Below, piece after piece: positions 9,737 to 17,025 of a stretch of DNA of 64,000 nt. Below the pieces are notes generated by a model, which was not told the DNA's origin, did not search any database, and was given only the letters and a program-made list of their open reading frames with translations. Position numbers and translations under genes: made by a program. The stretch comes from Paucibacter sp963740455 (GTDB taxonomy: Bacteria > Pseudomonadota > Gammaproteobacteria > Burkholderiales > Burkholderiaceae_C): contig CAVUEF010000026.1 of NCBI GenBank assembly GCA_963740455.1, forward strand, positions 102,089 to 166,088, in the 5' to 3' direction. How positions within the stretch are numbered: the first letter of the stretch is position 1; each line of letters opens with the position of its first letter.

Positions 9737-10996
9737 ATGAGCAGCACCACAACCCATATCGACAATCTGCGCATCAACGGCGAGCGCCTCTGGGGCTCGC
9801 TGATGGAGCTCGCCAAGATCGGCGCGACGCCCAAGGGCGGCGTGTGCCGCTTGACCCTCACCGACCTCGACAGGCAGGGCCGCGACCTCGTCATCAGCTG
9901 GGCCAAAGCCGCCGGCATGACGGTGACCATCGACAAAATCGGCAACGGCTTCATGCGCCGTGCCGGCCGCAACAACAAGCTGCCGCCAGTGATGGCCGGC
10001 AGCCATATCGACACCCAGCCCACCGGCGGCAAGTTCGACGGCAACTACGGCGTGCTCGCCGGCCTGGAGGTGGTGCGCACGCTCAACGACGCCGGCATCG
10101 AGACCGAGGCGCCGATCGAAGTCGCGTTCTGGACCAACGAGGAAGGCTCGCGCTTCGTGCCGGTGATGATGGGCTCGGGCGTGTTCGCCAAGGCCTTCAC
10201 GCTGGAGCACGCCTACGCGGCCAAGGACACCGCGGGCTTGAGCGTCAAGGGCGAGCTCGAGCGCATCGGCTATGTCGGCACTGAGGAGCCCGGCGCGCAC
10301 CCGATCGGCACTTATTTCGAAGCGCATATCGAACAAGGCCCGGTGCTCGAAGACAACGACGTGACGATAGGCGTCGTCAACGCGGTGCTCGGCATCAAGT
10401 GGTACGACTGCGTCGTCACCGGCATGGAAGCGCACGCCGGCCCCACGCCGATGGCATTGCGCAAGGACGCGCTGCAAGTGGCCGCCCGGCTGATGCAGGA
10501 GGTGGTGGCGGTTGCGCACCGCCATCCGCCGCATGGCCGAGGGACGGTCGGCATGGTGCATGTGCACCCGAACAGCCGCAACGTGATCCCGGGCCAGGTC
10601 AAGTTCAGCATCGACTTGCGCAACAACACCGACGCGATGGTCGACAAGATGGACGCCGACATCCGTGCCACCGCCGCGCGCATCAGCGCCGAGACGGGAT
10701 TGCCGATCACGATCGAGCTCGTGTCGCATTACCCGGCCCAGCCCTTCCATGCCGAATGTGTGGAGGCGGTGGCGCGCGCGGCCAAGAAGCTCGGCTACTC
10801 GAACATGCCTGCGGTGTCGGGCGCCGGGCATGACGCGGTCTACATGGCCAAGCTCGCGCCCACCGGGATGATCTTCATTCCCTGCAAGGACGGCATCTCG
10901 CACAACGAGATCGAGAGCGCCAAGCCCGAGCACATCACGGCCGGCTGCAATGTGCTCTTGCATGCGATGCTGGAACGCGCCCACGTGGTGGGCTGA
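9737..10996 (+). CDS. Zn-dependent amidase: beta-ureidopropionase / N-carbamoyl amino acid hydrolase
   Basis: A 419-residue M20-family hydrolase of the hydantoinase/carbamoylase type (AtzC, HyuC, AllC relatives). The metal-site motifs are GSHIDTQPTGGKFDGNYG, WTNEEGSRF, AHIEQGPVLE and GAGHDAVYM. These hydrolyse N-carbamoyl-beta-alanine or similar compounds to the amino acid, CO2 and ammonia, completing the pathway begun by the preceding dihydropyrimidinase. The start is set by GAGGAG at 9725-9730. An open frame reaches back to 9005, but that is antisense-free overlap with hydA and not coding. Allantoate amidohydrolase is the main alternative; the neighbouring dihydropyrimidinase favours the pyrimidine role. 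Confidence 0.9.
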   Translation: MSSTTTHIDNLRINGERLWGSLMELAKIGATPKGGVCRLTLTDLDRQGRDLVISWAKAAGMTVTIDKIGNGFMRRAGRNNKLPPVMAGSHIDTQPTGGKFDGNYGVLAGLEVVRTLNDAGIETEAPIEVAFWTNEEGSRFVPVMMGSGVFAKAFTLEHAYAAKDTAGLSVKGELERIGYVGTEEPGAHPIGTYFEAHIEQGPVLEDNDVTIGVVNAVLGIKWYDCVVTGMEAHAGPTPMALRKDALQVAARLMQEVVAVAHRHPPHGRGTVGMVHVHPNSRNVIPGQVKFSIDLRNNTDAMVDKMDADIRATAARISAETGLPITIELVSHYPAQPFHAECVEAVARAAKKLGYSNMPAVSGAGHDAVYMAKLAPTGMIFIPCKDGISHNEIESAKPEHITAGCNVLLHAMLERAHVVG

Positions 10997-11133
10997 ACCA
11001 CTCATCCGATGCAAGGTGCAGCGCAGGCTTCACCGATAATGGCGGCTGGTAAGTGCCAACAGGACGGGACGGCCAAGGTGATGCCTGAGCTGCCGCCTGT
11101 TGCGCTTTTGAGCCATCCGATCGGACTTCCTTG

Positions 11134-11436
11134 ATGACCCTTCCCGTAATTCGTTTTCGTATCAGCACCGCATTCATGGCGCTGGGTTTGGTGGGCTTGC
11201 CGTTCGCCGCGTTCTGGGTCGTCGGACCGAACCCTTTTGCGGAGGGAACGACCGCCTGGCGCGCGTTTTCCTGGCTCTTGCTGGATTTGCCGCCCTTGTT
11301 GTTCGTCATCGGCTTCTTTGTGGCATTCATCAGCACCGTGGTCGATGCGTTCCGGCGCCGGTGGCAGAGCATCCCGCAAGGCCTTGGCGAGATGATTGTC
11401 TGCTTTACCTGCTTCATGCTGATTCCGGTGTATTGA
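11134..11436 (+). CDS. Small membrane protein of unknown function
   Basis: A 100-residue protein with two clear hydrophobic helices (about residues 12-30 and 45-68), a basic loop (DAFRRRWQ) and a third hydrophobic stretch at the C-terminus. I do not recognise a family. I chose ATG 11134 over the in-frame TTG three bases upstream. It sits alone between the pyrimidine cluster and the peptidase gene, so context suggests no function. The hydrophobic periodicity on this strand is better than that of the overlapping minus-strand frames, which supports this reading. Confidence 0.55.
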   Translation: MTLPVIRFRISTAFMALGLVGLPFAAFWVVGPNPFAEGTTAWRAFSWLLLDLPPLLFVIGFFVAFISTVVDAFRRRWQSIPQGLGEMIVCFTCFMLIPVY

Positions 11437-11479
11437 GCGCCAGGACTCGGGGCAGTCGAAATTGCGCGAAACTTCGCGC

Positions 11480-13507
11480 ATGAAATCCAAAGCCAACCCC
11501 CCGCTGAGCGCCGACGATCTGTGGTCTTTCGAGCGCATCGGCCAGCTCGCCCTGGCGCCCGATGGCAGCCGCGCCGTGTGCTCGGTCAGCAGCAGCTCGA
11601 TGCAGCAGAACAAGTCGTCGAGCAGCTTGTGGCTGATGCCCACCAACAAGGCCGCGCCGCGCCAGTTGACGCGCTGCGGCGCGAAAGACGGCCAGCCGGC
11701 CTGGTCGCCCAAGGGGGACCGCATCGCCTTCATCGCCCAGCGCGAGCAGCAGGGCGACAAGGACGAGAGCGCGCAGCTCTATGTCATCGCGACCGACGGC
11801 GGCGAGGCCGCGCGCAAGAGCGCGTTCGCGCCGGGCATCGAATCCTTCAAGTGGCTGGCTGACGGCAAGCGCGTCGTGTTTGCCGCCTGGGTCTGGCCCG
11901 AGTTGAAGGGGAGCAGCGCGCAGTCGCGCCAGCACAAGGCCTTCGCCGATCGCAAGGAAAGCGGCTACGCGACCAGCCAGGCTTTCTATCGCCATTTCGA
12001 CCACAACCTGCCGATGGGACGCGTGCTGCACCTGCTGCTGCTCGACCTGGGCAGCGGGCGCGTGACCGACTTGTTCGAAGGCACAGCGTTCGAGCTGCCG
12101 CGCGACAGCGAAGGCAACTCGGCGTATGACCCGAGCCCGAACGGCCGGCGCATCGCCTTTGCGCACGACCCGGCCAAGGTGCCGCTGGCGGGCAACCGGC
12201 TCGCCTTGGCCGAGATCGACATCGCGAGCCGGCGCATCAAGGTGCTGGTCGACGATGCCGACTGGGACTTCGGCGCGCCGCGCTACCGCCCCGACGGCCA
12301 CGCGCTCGCGGCGACTGCCGCGCATGTGGGACACCGGCACACGGCGCTCAACCACTTGGCGCTGATCGATCCGGCCCGGGGCTGGCAGGTGCGCGGCGCC
12401 GATTGGGACCACCATGTCCAGGCGCCGCTGCGCTGGGCACCGGACGCCAGCGCGATCTACTTCACTGCCGAAGCGCAGGGTCGCTGCCCTCTGTGGCGGC
12501 ATGCGCTCGCCGAGGGCCGCTTCGAGATCGCCCACGAGGGGGGCTGGGTGCAGGGCTTCGACATCGCGCACGACACCATCGTCACCGCCAGCGACAGTGC
12601 GCTGCATCCGGTGCAGGTGCATGCAACTACCAGCGGCGCTGCGCTGCAGCGGCTCGAGCACTTCAACGACGCCTTGTTGGCGCGCCGCCAACTAGGCGAC
12701 GTGCGCGCGGTGAGAGTGATCGGCGCCTTGGGCGACAAGGTGCAGATGTGGCTGACTTTCCCGCCAGGTTTCGACCCCGCAAAGAAATACCCGCTGATGC
12801 AGGTGATCCACGGCGGGCCGTTCGCCGCCGCCGGCGACACCTTCGGCTACCGCTGGAACCCGCATGTGCTGGCGTCGCGCGGCCATGTCGTGGCACAGGT
12901 CAATTACCACGGCTCGAGCGGTTTCGGCTTCGCTTTCAGGGACAGCATCATGGGCCGGCAAGGCCAGCTCGAATTGCACGACATCGAAGCCGGCAGCGAC
13001 TGGCTGCTGGCGCAACCCTGGGCCGACAGCCTGCGGCTCAGCGCCACCGGCGGCAGCTACGGCGGCTTTCTGGTGGCGTGGATGAACGGCCATGTGCGGG
13101 CAGGACGCTACCGATCTTATGTCTGTCATGCCGGCGTGTTCGACCGCGTCGCCACCTTCAGCGCCGACTCGTATCCGCAACGTCCCAAGGACCTGGGCGC
13201 GCGCTACTGGGAAGACATGCCGCATGTGCTGGCGCAAAGCCCGCACAGCGCCGCCGCGCAGATGAACACGCCCACGCTGGTGATCCACGGCGCGCTCGAT
13301 TACCGCGTGCCCGATTGCAACGGCCTGGCCTACTACAACACGCTGAAGGCGCGCGGCGTCGAGGCGCGGCTGCTGTGGTTTCCCGACGAGAACCACTGGG
13401 TGCTCAAGCCGCGCAATTCGACGCTCTGGTACCAGGAGTTTCTGGATTGGATCGTGACGCATGACGCGGCGCCCAAGCGCCCCCGCAAGCCGGCCGCGCG
13501 GCGCTGA
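11480..13507 (+). CDS. S9 family (prolyl-oligopeptidase-like) serine peptidase
   Basis: A 675-residue cytoplasmic-looking peptidase with no signal peptide. The N-terminal ~400 residues carry repeated beta-propeller signatures (LALAPDGSRAV, AWSPKGDRIAF, DPSPNGRRIAF). The C-terminal alpha/beta-hydrolase domain has the nucleophile motif GGSYGG (Ser526), Asp607 in GALDYRVPD and His639 in DENHWVL. This matches the S9C acylaminoacyl-peptidase-like group, which cleaves short peptides or blocked N-termini. ATG 11480 begins the conserved sequence; the TTG-initiated frame at 11462 adds six residues without support. Confidence 0.9.
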   Translation: MKSKANPPLSADDLWSFERIGQLALAPDGSRAVCSVSSSSMQQNKSSSSLWLMPTNKAAPRQLTRCGAKDGQPAWSPKGDRIAFIAQREQQGDKDESAQLYVIATDGGEAARKSAFAPGIESFKWLADGKRVVFAAWVWPELKGSSAQSRQHKAFADRKESGYATSQAFYRHFDHNLPMGRVLHLLLLDLGSGRVTDLFEGTAFELPRDSEGNSAYDPSPNGRRIAFAHDPAKVPLAGNRLALAEIDIASRRIKVLVDDADWDFGAPRYRPDGHALAATAAHVGHRHTALNHLALIDPARGWQVRGADWDHHVQAPLRWAPDASAIYFTAEAQGRCPLWRHALAEGRFEIAHEGGWVQGFDIAHDTIVTASDSALHPVQVHATTSGAALQRLEHFNDALLARRQLGDVRAVRVIGALGDKVQMWLTFPPGFDPAKKYPLMQVIHGGPFAAAGDTFGYRWNPHVLASRGHVVAQVNYHGSSGFGFAFRDSIMGRQGQLELHDIEAGSDWLLAQPWADSLRLSATGGSYGGFLVAWMNGHVRAGRYRSYVCHAGVFDRVATFSADSYPQRPKDLGARYWEDMPHVLAQSPHSAAAQMNTPTLVIHGALDYRVPDCNGLAYYNTLKARGVEARLLWFPDENHWVLKPRNSTLWYQEFLDWIVTHDAAPKRPRKPAARR

Positions 13508-13835
13508 AATCCGCCGGCCCGCAGCGCTTCCGACGGCCGGCCTCGATGCGCTGCGATGCCTGGAATACCGCTGTCGGTGCAACGGATTCAATCGGGTCGG
13601 GATGTCCCGCATCTGATTGGCTCTGTAGTGCCCCAAAGTGCACTGCACTTGTCGAGCGTTGCACACGGCCATCTACGCTGACAACGAGGTCCTTCCCCAG
13701 GGCATGTCCAGCAGCGAAGGGGCCCACTGATGCCCATGTCGGCTCTCGTGGCTGTCGACTGTCGGGTGTGAAGTTGAACGGTACTTGACGACCCTCAGCA
13801 GTCGGTCAACAATCGAAACTCAACGTCGGTAAGCA
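13508..13835. other. Gene-free stretch downstream of the peptidase
   Basis: No convincing gene is visible here. A 243-bp frame on the + strand and an overlapping one on the minus strand have no recognisable motif. GC content drops and codon preference is lost compared with the flanks, as expected for acquired or decayed DNA. The segment leads into the attC-like sequence and the small minus-strand ORFs that follow. Confidence 0.5.
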
Positions 13836-13893
13836 GACGCTCAGCGTCTGATTTCAGTGGTGGCCGAAAGGCCGTCGGTTGGAGCGATTCACT
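13836..13893 (-). repeat. Degenerate attC-like recombination site
   Basis: Read on the minus strand, this lies directly after the stop of the 132-residue ORF. It contains a 21-bp block (+ strand 13867-13887) that matches the block at 14350-14370 at 19 of 21 positions. A right arm resembling the attC consensus follows (CACTGAAATCAG, then ACGCTGAGC where ACGTTRRRY would be expected). The left core (YYYAAC) is not evident, so the site is probably degenerate. The call rests on resemblance and on its position at a cassette 3' end. Confidence 0.4.
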
Positions 13894-14287
13894 CACTGTG
13901 TGTAACGCGACCAGATTTCCCAGCCGATATCAAGCGACTGAGTTCTCGGCGAACAAACCAACCGCGAATGCCGAAAACACCAAGAGCTGGCGCGAGTGCC
14001 CAGAGTGAACCCAGCGAATGTTGGCCGGAGTTCAAGAAGTACCACACGAGCCCGATGGTCGCTACCCACGCCACGGCCCAAACTCTAAAGCTGCCTTTGC
14101 CCTGGACCGTTTTTTCCGCTTCCCGCAGTATGGTCGTTTGATGCCTTGGTTCAAGCGAAGACAAGCTACTTACACGCAGCCATACAGGAACCCGGGGTGC
14201 ACGTGCGTCTTGTATTTCAGCCAGTCGTTCACGCTCGAGAGCGACTATTTCTTCGGCTGCAGCTACGGCTTCATCTTTGTTGATCAT
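13889..14287 (-). CDS. Hypothetical cassette-borne membrane protein
   Basis: A 132-residue protein I do not recognise. The first ~65 residues are charged and likely cytoplasmic (KDEAVAAAEEIVALERERLAEI has coiled-coil character). Two hydrophobic helices follow (about 70-88 and 95-108), then a basic tail. The ATG on the minus strand has GGAG about 8 nt upstream. It starts about 20 bp from one attC-like site and ends inside another related one, exactly the layout of an integron gene cassette. Lower GC and weaker codon bias than the neighbours fit horizontal acquisition. Confidence 0.55.
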   Translation of the reverse strand: MINKDEAVAAAEEIVALERERLAEIQDARAPRVPVWLRVSSLSSLEPRHQTTILREAEKTVQGKGSFRVWAVAWVATIGLVWYFLNSGQHSLGSLWALAPALGVFGIRGWFVRRELSRLISAGKSGRVTHSE

Positions 14288-14308
14288 GGCGATGATCTCC
14301 GATTGTCA

Positions 14309-14383
14309 GGCCTACGTTTGAGCTCAGCCGCGTGCGGAGCCCGCAGGCCAAAGGCGGTCGGTTCGAGCGACCTGTTAGAGCTC
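14309..14383 (-). repeat. attC-like site (59-base-element type)
   Basis: Read on the minus strand it begins GCTCTAACAGGTCGCTCGAA, close to the left arm of integron attC sites (consensus YYYAAC, then a TCG-rich arm). It continues through an imperfect inverted region around CGCCTTTGGCCTGCGGGC and ends GCGGCTGAGCTCAAACGTAG, which is like an attC right arm but lacks one T of the GTTRRRY core. The TAA stop of the upstream small ORF lies inside the left core, as is usual in cassettes. The missing base makes present activity uncertain. Confidence 0.5.
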
Positions 14384-14602
14384 ACGTTCTCTCCCAGCGT
14401 CAGCGCGACGCCGAAGAACTACTCCGATCAGAACCATGACAGCGCTAGCCAGAGTAAGGATCGGTTGAGCCATCCGCTTCGTTTGAGGTGCCAGCGTGGC
14501 AGTCCAATCCATAAGCGATGTAAACGCGAATGACGCGAGGAGCAATGAGGCTAGTCCCAACCCTATTGCCAACGCAACGACAGAGAGAGTTCTTATGTTC
14601 AT
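14375..14602 (-). CDS. Small hypothetical two-helix membrane protein
   Basis: A 75-residue protein with an N-terminal hydrophobic helix (about 4-26) and a second at about 48-64, ending in an Arg-rich tail. No family is recognised. I took the ATG at 14602 because the hydrophobic helix begins there; an in-frame upstream ATG at 14629 adds nine residues. Its stop falls inside the attC-like site at 14309-14383, so it looks like the gene of a second cassette upstream of the 132-residue ORF. Coding potential is modest. Confidence 0.45.
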   Translation of the reverse strand: MNIRTLSVVALAIGLGLASLLLASFAFTSLMDWTATLAPQTKRMAQPILTLASAVMVLIGVVLRRRADAGREREL

Positions 14603-14689
14603 TCGAGTGATATACGTAGAGGCATACAAGGAGGAGGGTATTGGCGAGCTCTAGACAAGATGGCTTCGTGAACTCGGGTGGCCCGACTC

Positions 14690-15314
14690 CTGCGATGCCG
14701 TAGGTTGCAGGCACAGGGCCTGCAGAGCTACACCAATGCACCTGGCGGACGGGCTGCCGGGGCGTTGCGAGTTAGCAAGGAGTCGAGCCATGAGTAAATC
14801 TAGCACTTTGTTCGTCGGTTTGGATGTTCACAAGGACAGTATCGATATTGCGGTTGCCGACGCACCACGCGACGGCGAGATCCGGCACATGGGCAGCATA
14901 AAGGGCGACCTGGCGTCGCTGGACAAGGCGCTGCGTCGGCTCATCAGCCGGGGTCAGGTCTTGCGTGTGGTGTACGAGGCCGGCCCCTGCGGCTTTGTCA
15001 TCTGGCGCCACCTCACGGCGCACGGTTTGCACTGCGAGGTGGTTGCCCCGTCATCGATCCCGCGTGCGTCGGGCGACCGCGTCAACACCGACCGGCGCGA
15101 TGCCATGCTGCTGGCCTGGCTCGCCCGCTCGGGCGACCTGGCCGTGGTGCGCGTGCCCGACGGCGTGGACGAGGCCGTGCGCGACCTCGTGCGGGCTCGC
15201 GAGGACGCGGTGCGCGAGCAGCGCAATGGGCGCCACCGCTTGAAGGCCCTCTTGCTGCGCAACAGCATCCCCTACACGGGCAAGGGTGCCTTGGACTTGA
15301 GAATTTCGAGCTGA
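14690..15314 (+). mobile_element. Truncated IS110-family (IS1111-type) element
   Basis: The left part of an IS110-type element: a non-coding lead-in with short palindromes (TGCAGGCACAGGGCCTGCA around 14705), then the 5' half of the transposase gene. The right half and terminus are missing, the sequence losing similarity after about 15285. Elements of the IS1111-attC subgroup insert specifically into attC sites, so its position beside attC-like sequences is suggestive, but the exact junction could not be resolved. Confidence 0.7.
14790..15314 (+). pseudogene. IS110-family transposase, C-terminally truncated
   Basis: The first ~165 residues of a DEDD transposase are intact: the FVGLDVHKDSIDIAVAD start with the first catalytic Asp, VYEAGPCGF with the Glu, and NTDRRDAMLLAWLARSGDL with the catalytic DRRDA block, then LVRAREDAVREQRNGRHRLK. 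Full-length relatives have about 340 residues and a C-terminal transposase_20 domain with a catalytic Ser; that half is absent. The frame ends nine residues after IPYTGK, where similarity stops. It should not be an active transposase. Confidence 0.85.
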
Positions 15315-15740
15315 GCAGCGAGGGCGTTTTGCGCTTGAGCATGACTTGCTCAGCGGCGTTGGTTTGCACCCGATCGTTGACTGCTCCGGGCGGTGGCGCT
15401 CGTAGTGGACCGGAGTGCCATCGGGTGCCCGGTGCTGCTGCCGACCGATGGCTTGCACACGTTGCTCACGAGATTGAGGCCTCGGACGGTCTCAAGCCGC
15501 GCACGGCGTCGCAATCGCCCCGCAGGTTGCCTACCCGTGGGGGCCCACTTCCAGGAGCCTACCTTGTGGAGGCTACCTCCCGGTCGCCTACGGCGCGAGC
15601 ATGGCCAGGTGAGATACCCTGAAGCTGCCCGTGGCCGGCGACTGCTCATGGCCGACAAGGTGAGTTCAGGCAAGCACCCAGCGGACAATCACAGCACCTG
15701 GCAGTGCAAGGGCTTTGAGCGCAGCACACTAGAATGCGCC
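15315..15740. other. Gene-free stretch between IS remnant and apaG
   Basis: About 425 bp with several overlapping short frames, none recognisable and none with the codon pattern of neighbouring genes. It is probably deletion debris from the truncated element. A purine-poor segment just before 15741 offers no strong Shine-Dalgarno sequence for apaG. I can identify nothing else here. Confidence 0.45.
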
Positions 15741-16115
15741 ATGCCTAATCCAGAATTCACTTGTGGTGTCTTGGTGCAGCCCTTGCCCGAACAGACCGAT
15801 GCAGACAAAGGTGTGCATGCCTTTGCCTACACCATCAAGATCAAGAATACTGGCGACATCACGGCCCAATTGGTCGCGCGCCGCTGGACCATCACCGATG
15901 CGCTGGGCCATGTCGACGAGGTTCGTGGTCTGGCCGTGGTGGGCCACCAGCCGGTGCTCAAGCCTGGCCAGGAGTTCGAGTACACGAGCTGGGCGCAGCT
16001 GCGCACGTCGCAGGGCACGATGCAGGGCAGCTTCCTGTGCGTGACCGATCAGGGCGAGGTGTTTGACACGCCGGTGCCCGAGTTCCTGCTGGCCGATACC
16101 AGCGTGCTGCACTGA
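15741..16115 (+). CDS. apaG: ApaG domain protein
   Basis: A 124-residue ApaG protein, the normal full length, with an immunoglobulin-like beta fold. Diagnostic segments are FAYTIKIKNTG near residue 30, ARRWTITDALGHVDEV, and the glycine-rich GMQG-like region TMQGSF near residue 100. In enterobacteria apaG is linked to ksgA and apaH and to cobalt/magnesium phenotypes; the biochemical role is unsettled. An open frame extends upstream to 15393, but ATG 15741 begins the conserved sequence and the upstream part is IS-adjacent debris. Confidence 0.93.
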   Translation: MPNPEFTCGVLVQPLPEQTDADKGVHAFAYTIKIKNTGDITAQLVARRWTITDALGHVDEVRGLAVVGHQPVLKPGQEFEYTSWAQLRTSQGTMQGSFLCVTDQGEVFDTPVPEFLLADTSVLH

Positions 16116-16139
16116 GGCTGGCACTGGTCTGAGGCGAGC

Positions 16140-16259
16140 CTACTTGGGTTCGACGTCGTCGCCGCGCTCGCCGCCCTTGCGCCCGGAGAACATGGTCCAC
16201 CAGACGACGAAGATCAGGATCACAACGGCCAGCAAGGCCTCCAGCAGAACCACGCCCAT
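16140..16259 (-). CDS. Small single-helix membrane protein
   Basis: A predicted 39-residue protein: one transmembrane helix (about residues 3-22, LLEALLAVVILIFVVWW) then a charged tail (GRKGGERGDDVEPK). This is a plausible micro-protein, convergent with apaG (stops 24 bp apart). A longer open frame runs upstream to 16571, but that overlaps the gene on the other strand and lacks support. No family is recognised and coding status rests on the helix-plus-charged-tail pattern. Confidence 0.4.
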   Translation of the reverse strand: MGVVLLEALLAVVILIFVVWWTMFSGRKGGERGDDVEPK

Positions 16260-16340
16260 GTCAGTCTTCTCCGTCAGAGTGTGCAGCGCCGATTCTATGG
16301 GCCAGGCCGGACGCATGGCCTTGGCGCCGGGGGCGCCGGC

Positions 16341-16586
16341 ATGAAACACCAGCACTCGCACCTGGGCAAGAACATTGTCATCACGGCCGGCTCGACGCGC
16401 GAACTCGCACCCGGCAGCTTCGGAATCTGTGCCATCGGTGGTGGCGCCGAGGGCTGGGCGGTCGTGCATATGGGCGCCAACGGCGACGCGGCCGATCTGG
16501 GCGGCGACTACTACTTCGCCACGCCCGAAGAGGCGCTGGCCTTCACCAAAGAACTGATCGAGCTGATGCAACTGCCCGATGCGTGA
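16341..16586 (+). CDS. Small conserved-looking hypothetical protein
   Basis: An 81-residue soluble protein with no recognised domain. It has a strand-rich, glycine-containing middle (FGICAIGGGAEGWAVVHMG) and a helical C-terminus (PEEALAFTKELIELMQL). I chose ATG 16341 because the 20 residues before it in the open frame are low-complexity. The minus-strand alternative in this interval reads less like protein. It converges with the DUF1850 gene. Confidence 0.5.
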   Translation: MKHQHSHLGKNIVITAGSTRELAPGSFGICAIGGGAEGWAVVHMGANGDAADLGGDYYFATPEEALAFTKELIELMQLPDA

Positions 16587-16613
16587 ACGGGATGGCGGAG
16601 CATTCGCCGCGCT

Positions 16614-17024
16614 TCAACCGCGCCTGCCCGCGCTCAAGTGCAACCGCATCTCGGGCGCGCACACCTTGACCTCGATGACGCCGCCAAGCTCGGCGGCTGG
16701 CGCATAGTCGATCAGCGGTTTGCACTGGCCGGCGCTGCACAGCTCGTAGCCGGTTGTGTAGTCGGAATGGGTCAGCCGCAGCTTGTCGAGCAGCGGCAGC
16801 GCCGGCGTGTAGTGCCAGACGCCGTGCTCGAAGCGGCTGCCGGCGGGCGGCTCCATGCCGGCGCCGCTGCCCAGCACGCGCGCCTCGACCAGGCGCAAGA
16901 ACTGACCCTCGACGCGGTAGTCCTCTTCCCAGCGGACCTTCTCTATCGAGTGCATCCACCCCAGGGTGAAGGATTGCAGCGCCAGCGCCGTCACGACGCC
17001 GCCGGCTGCAATGCACAGCGCCAT
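16614..17024 (-). CDS. DUF1850 domain protein of a TAXI-TRAP system
   Basis: A 136-residue protein with an N-terminal hydrophobic signal/anchor, then the DUF1850 signature pattern FTLGWMHSIEKVRWEEDYR and a C-terminal half with the conserved CAPEMRLHL region. DUF1850 proteins are typically encoded beside fused TRAP permeases; their role is unknown, perhaps an accessory periplasmic or membrane factor. The ATG lies 1 bp after the permease stop (TGATATG), so the two are translationally coupled. An open frame extends further upstream but overlaps the permease gene. Confidence 0.85.
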   Translation of the reverse strand: MALCIAAGGVVTALALQSFTLGWMHSIEKVRWEEDYRVEGQFLRLVEARVLGSGAGMEPPAGSRFEHGVWHYTPALPLLDKLRLTHSDYTTGYELCSAGQCKPLIDYAPAAELGGVIEVKVCAPEMRLHLSAGRRG

Positions 17025-17025
17025 A

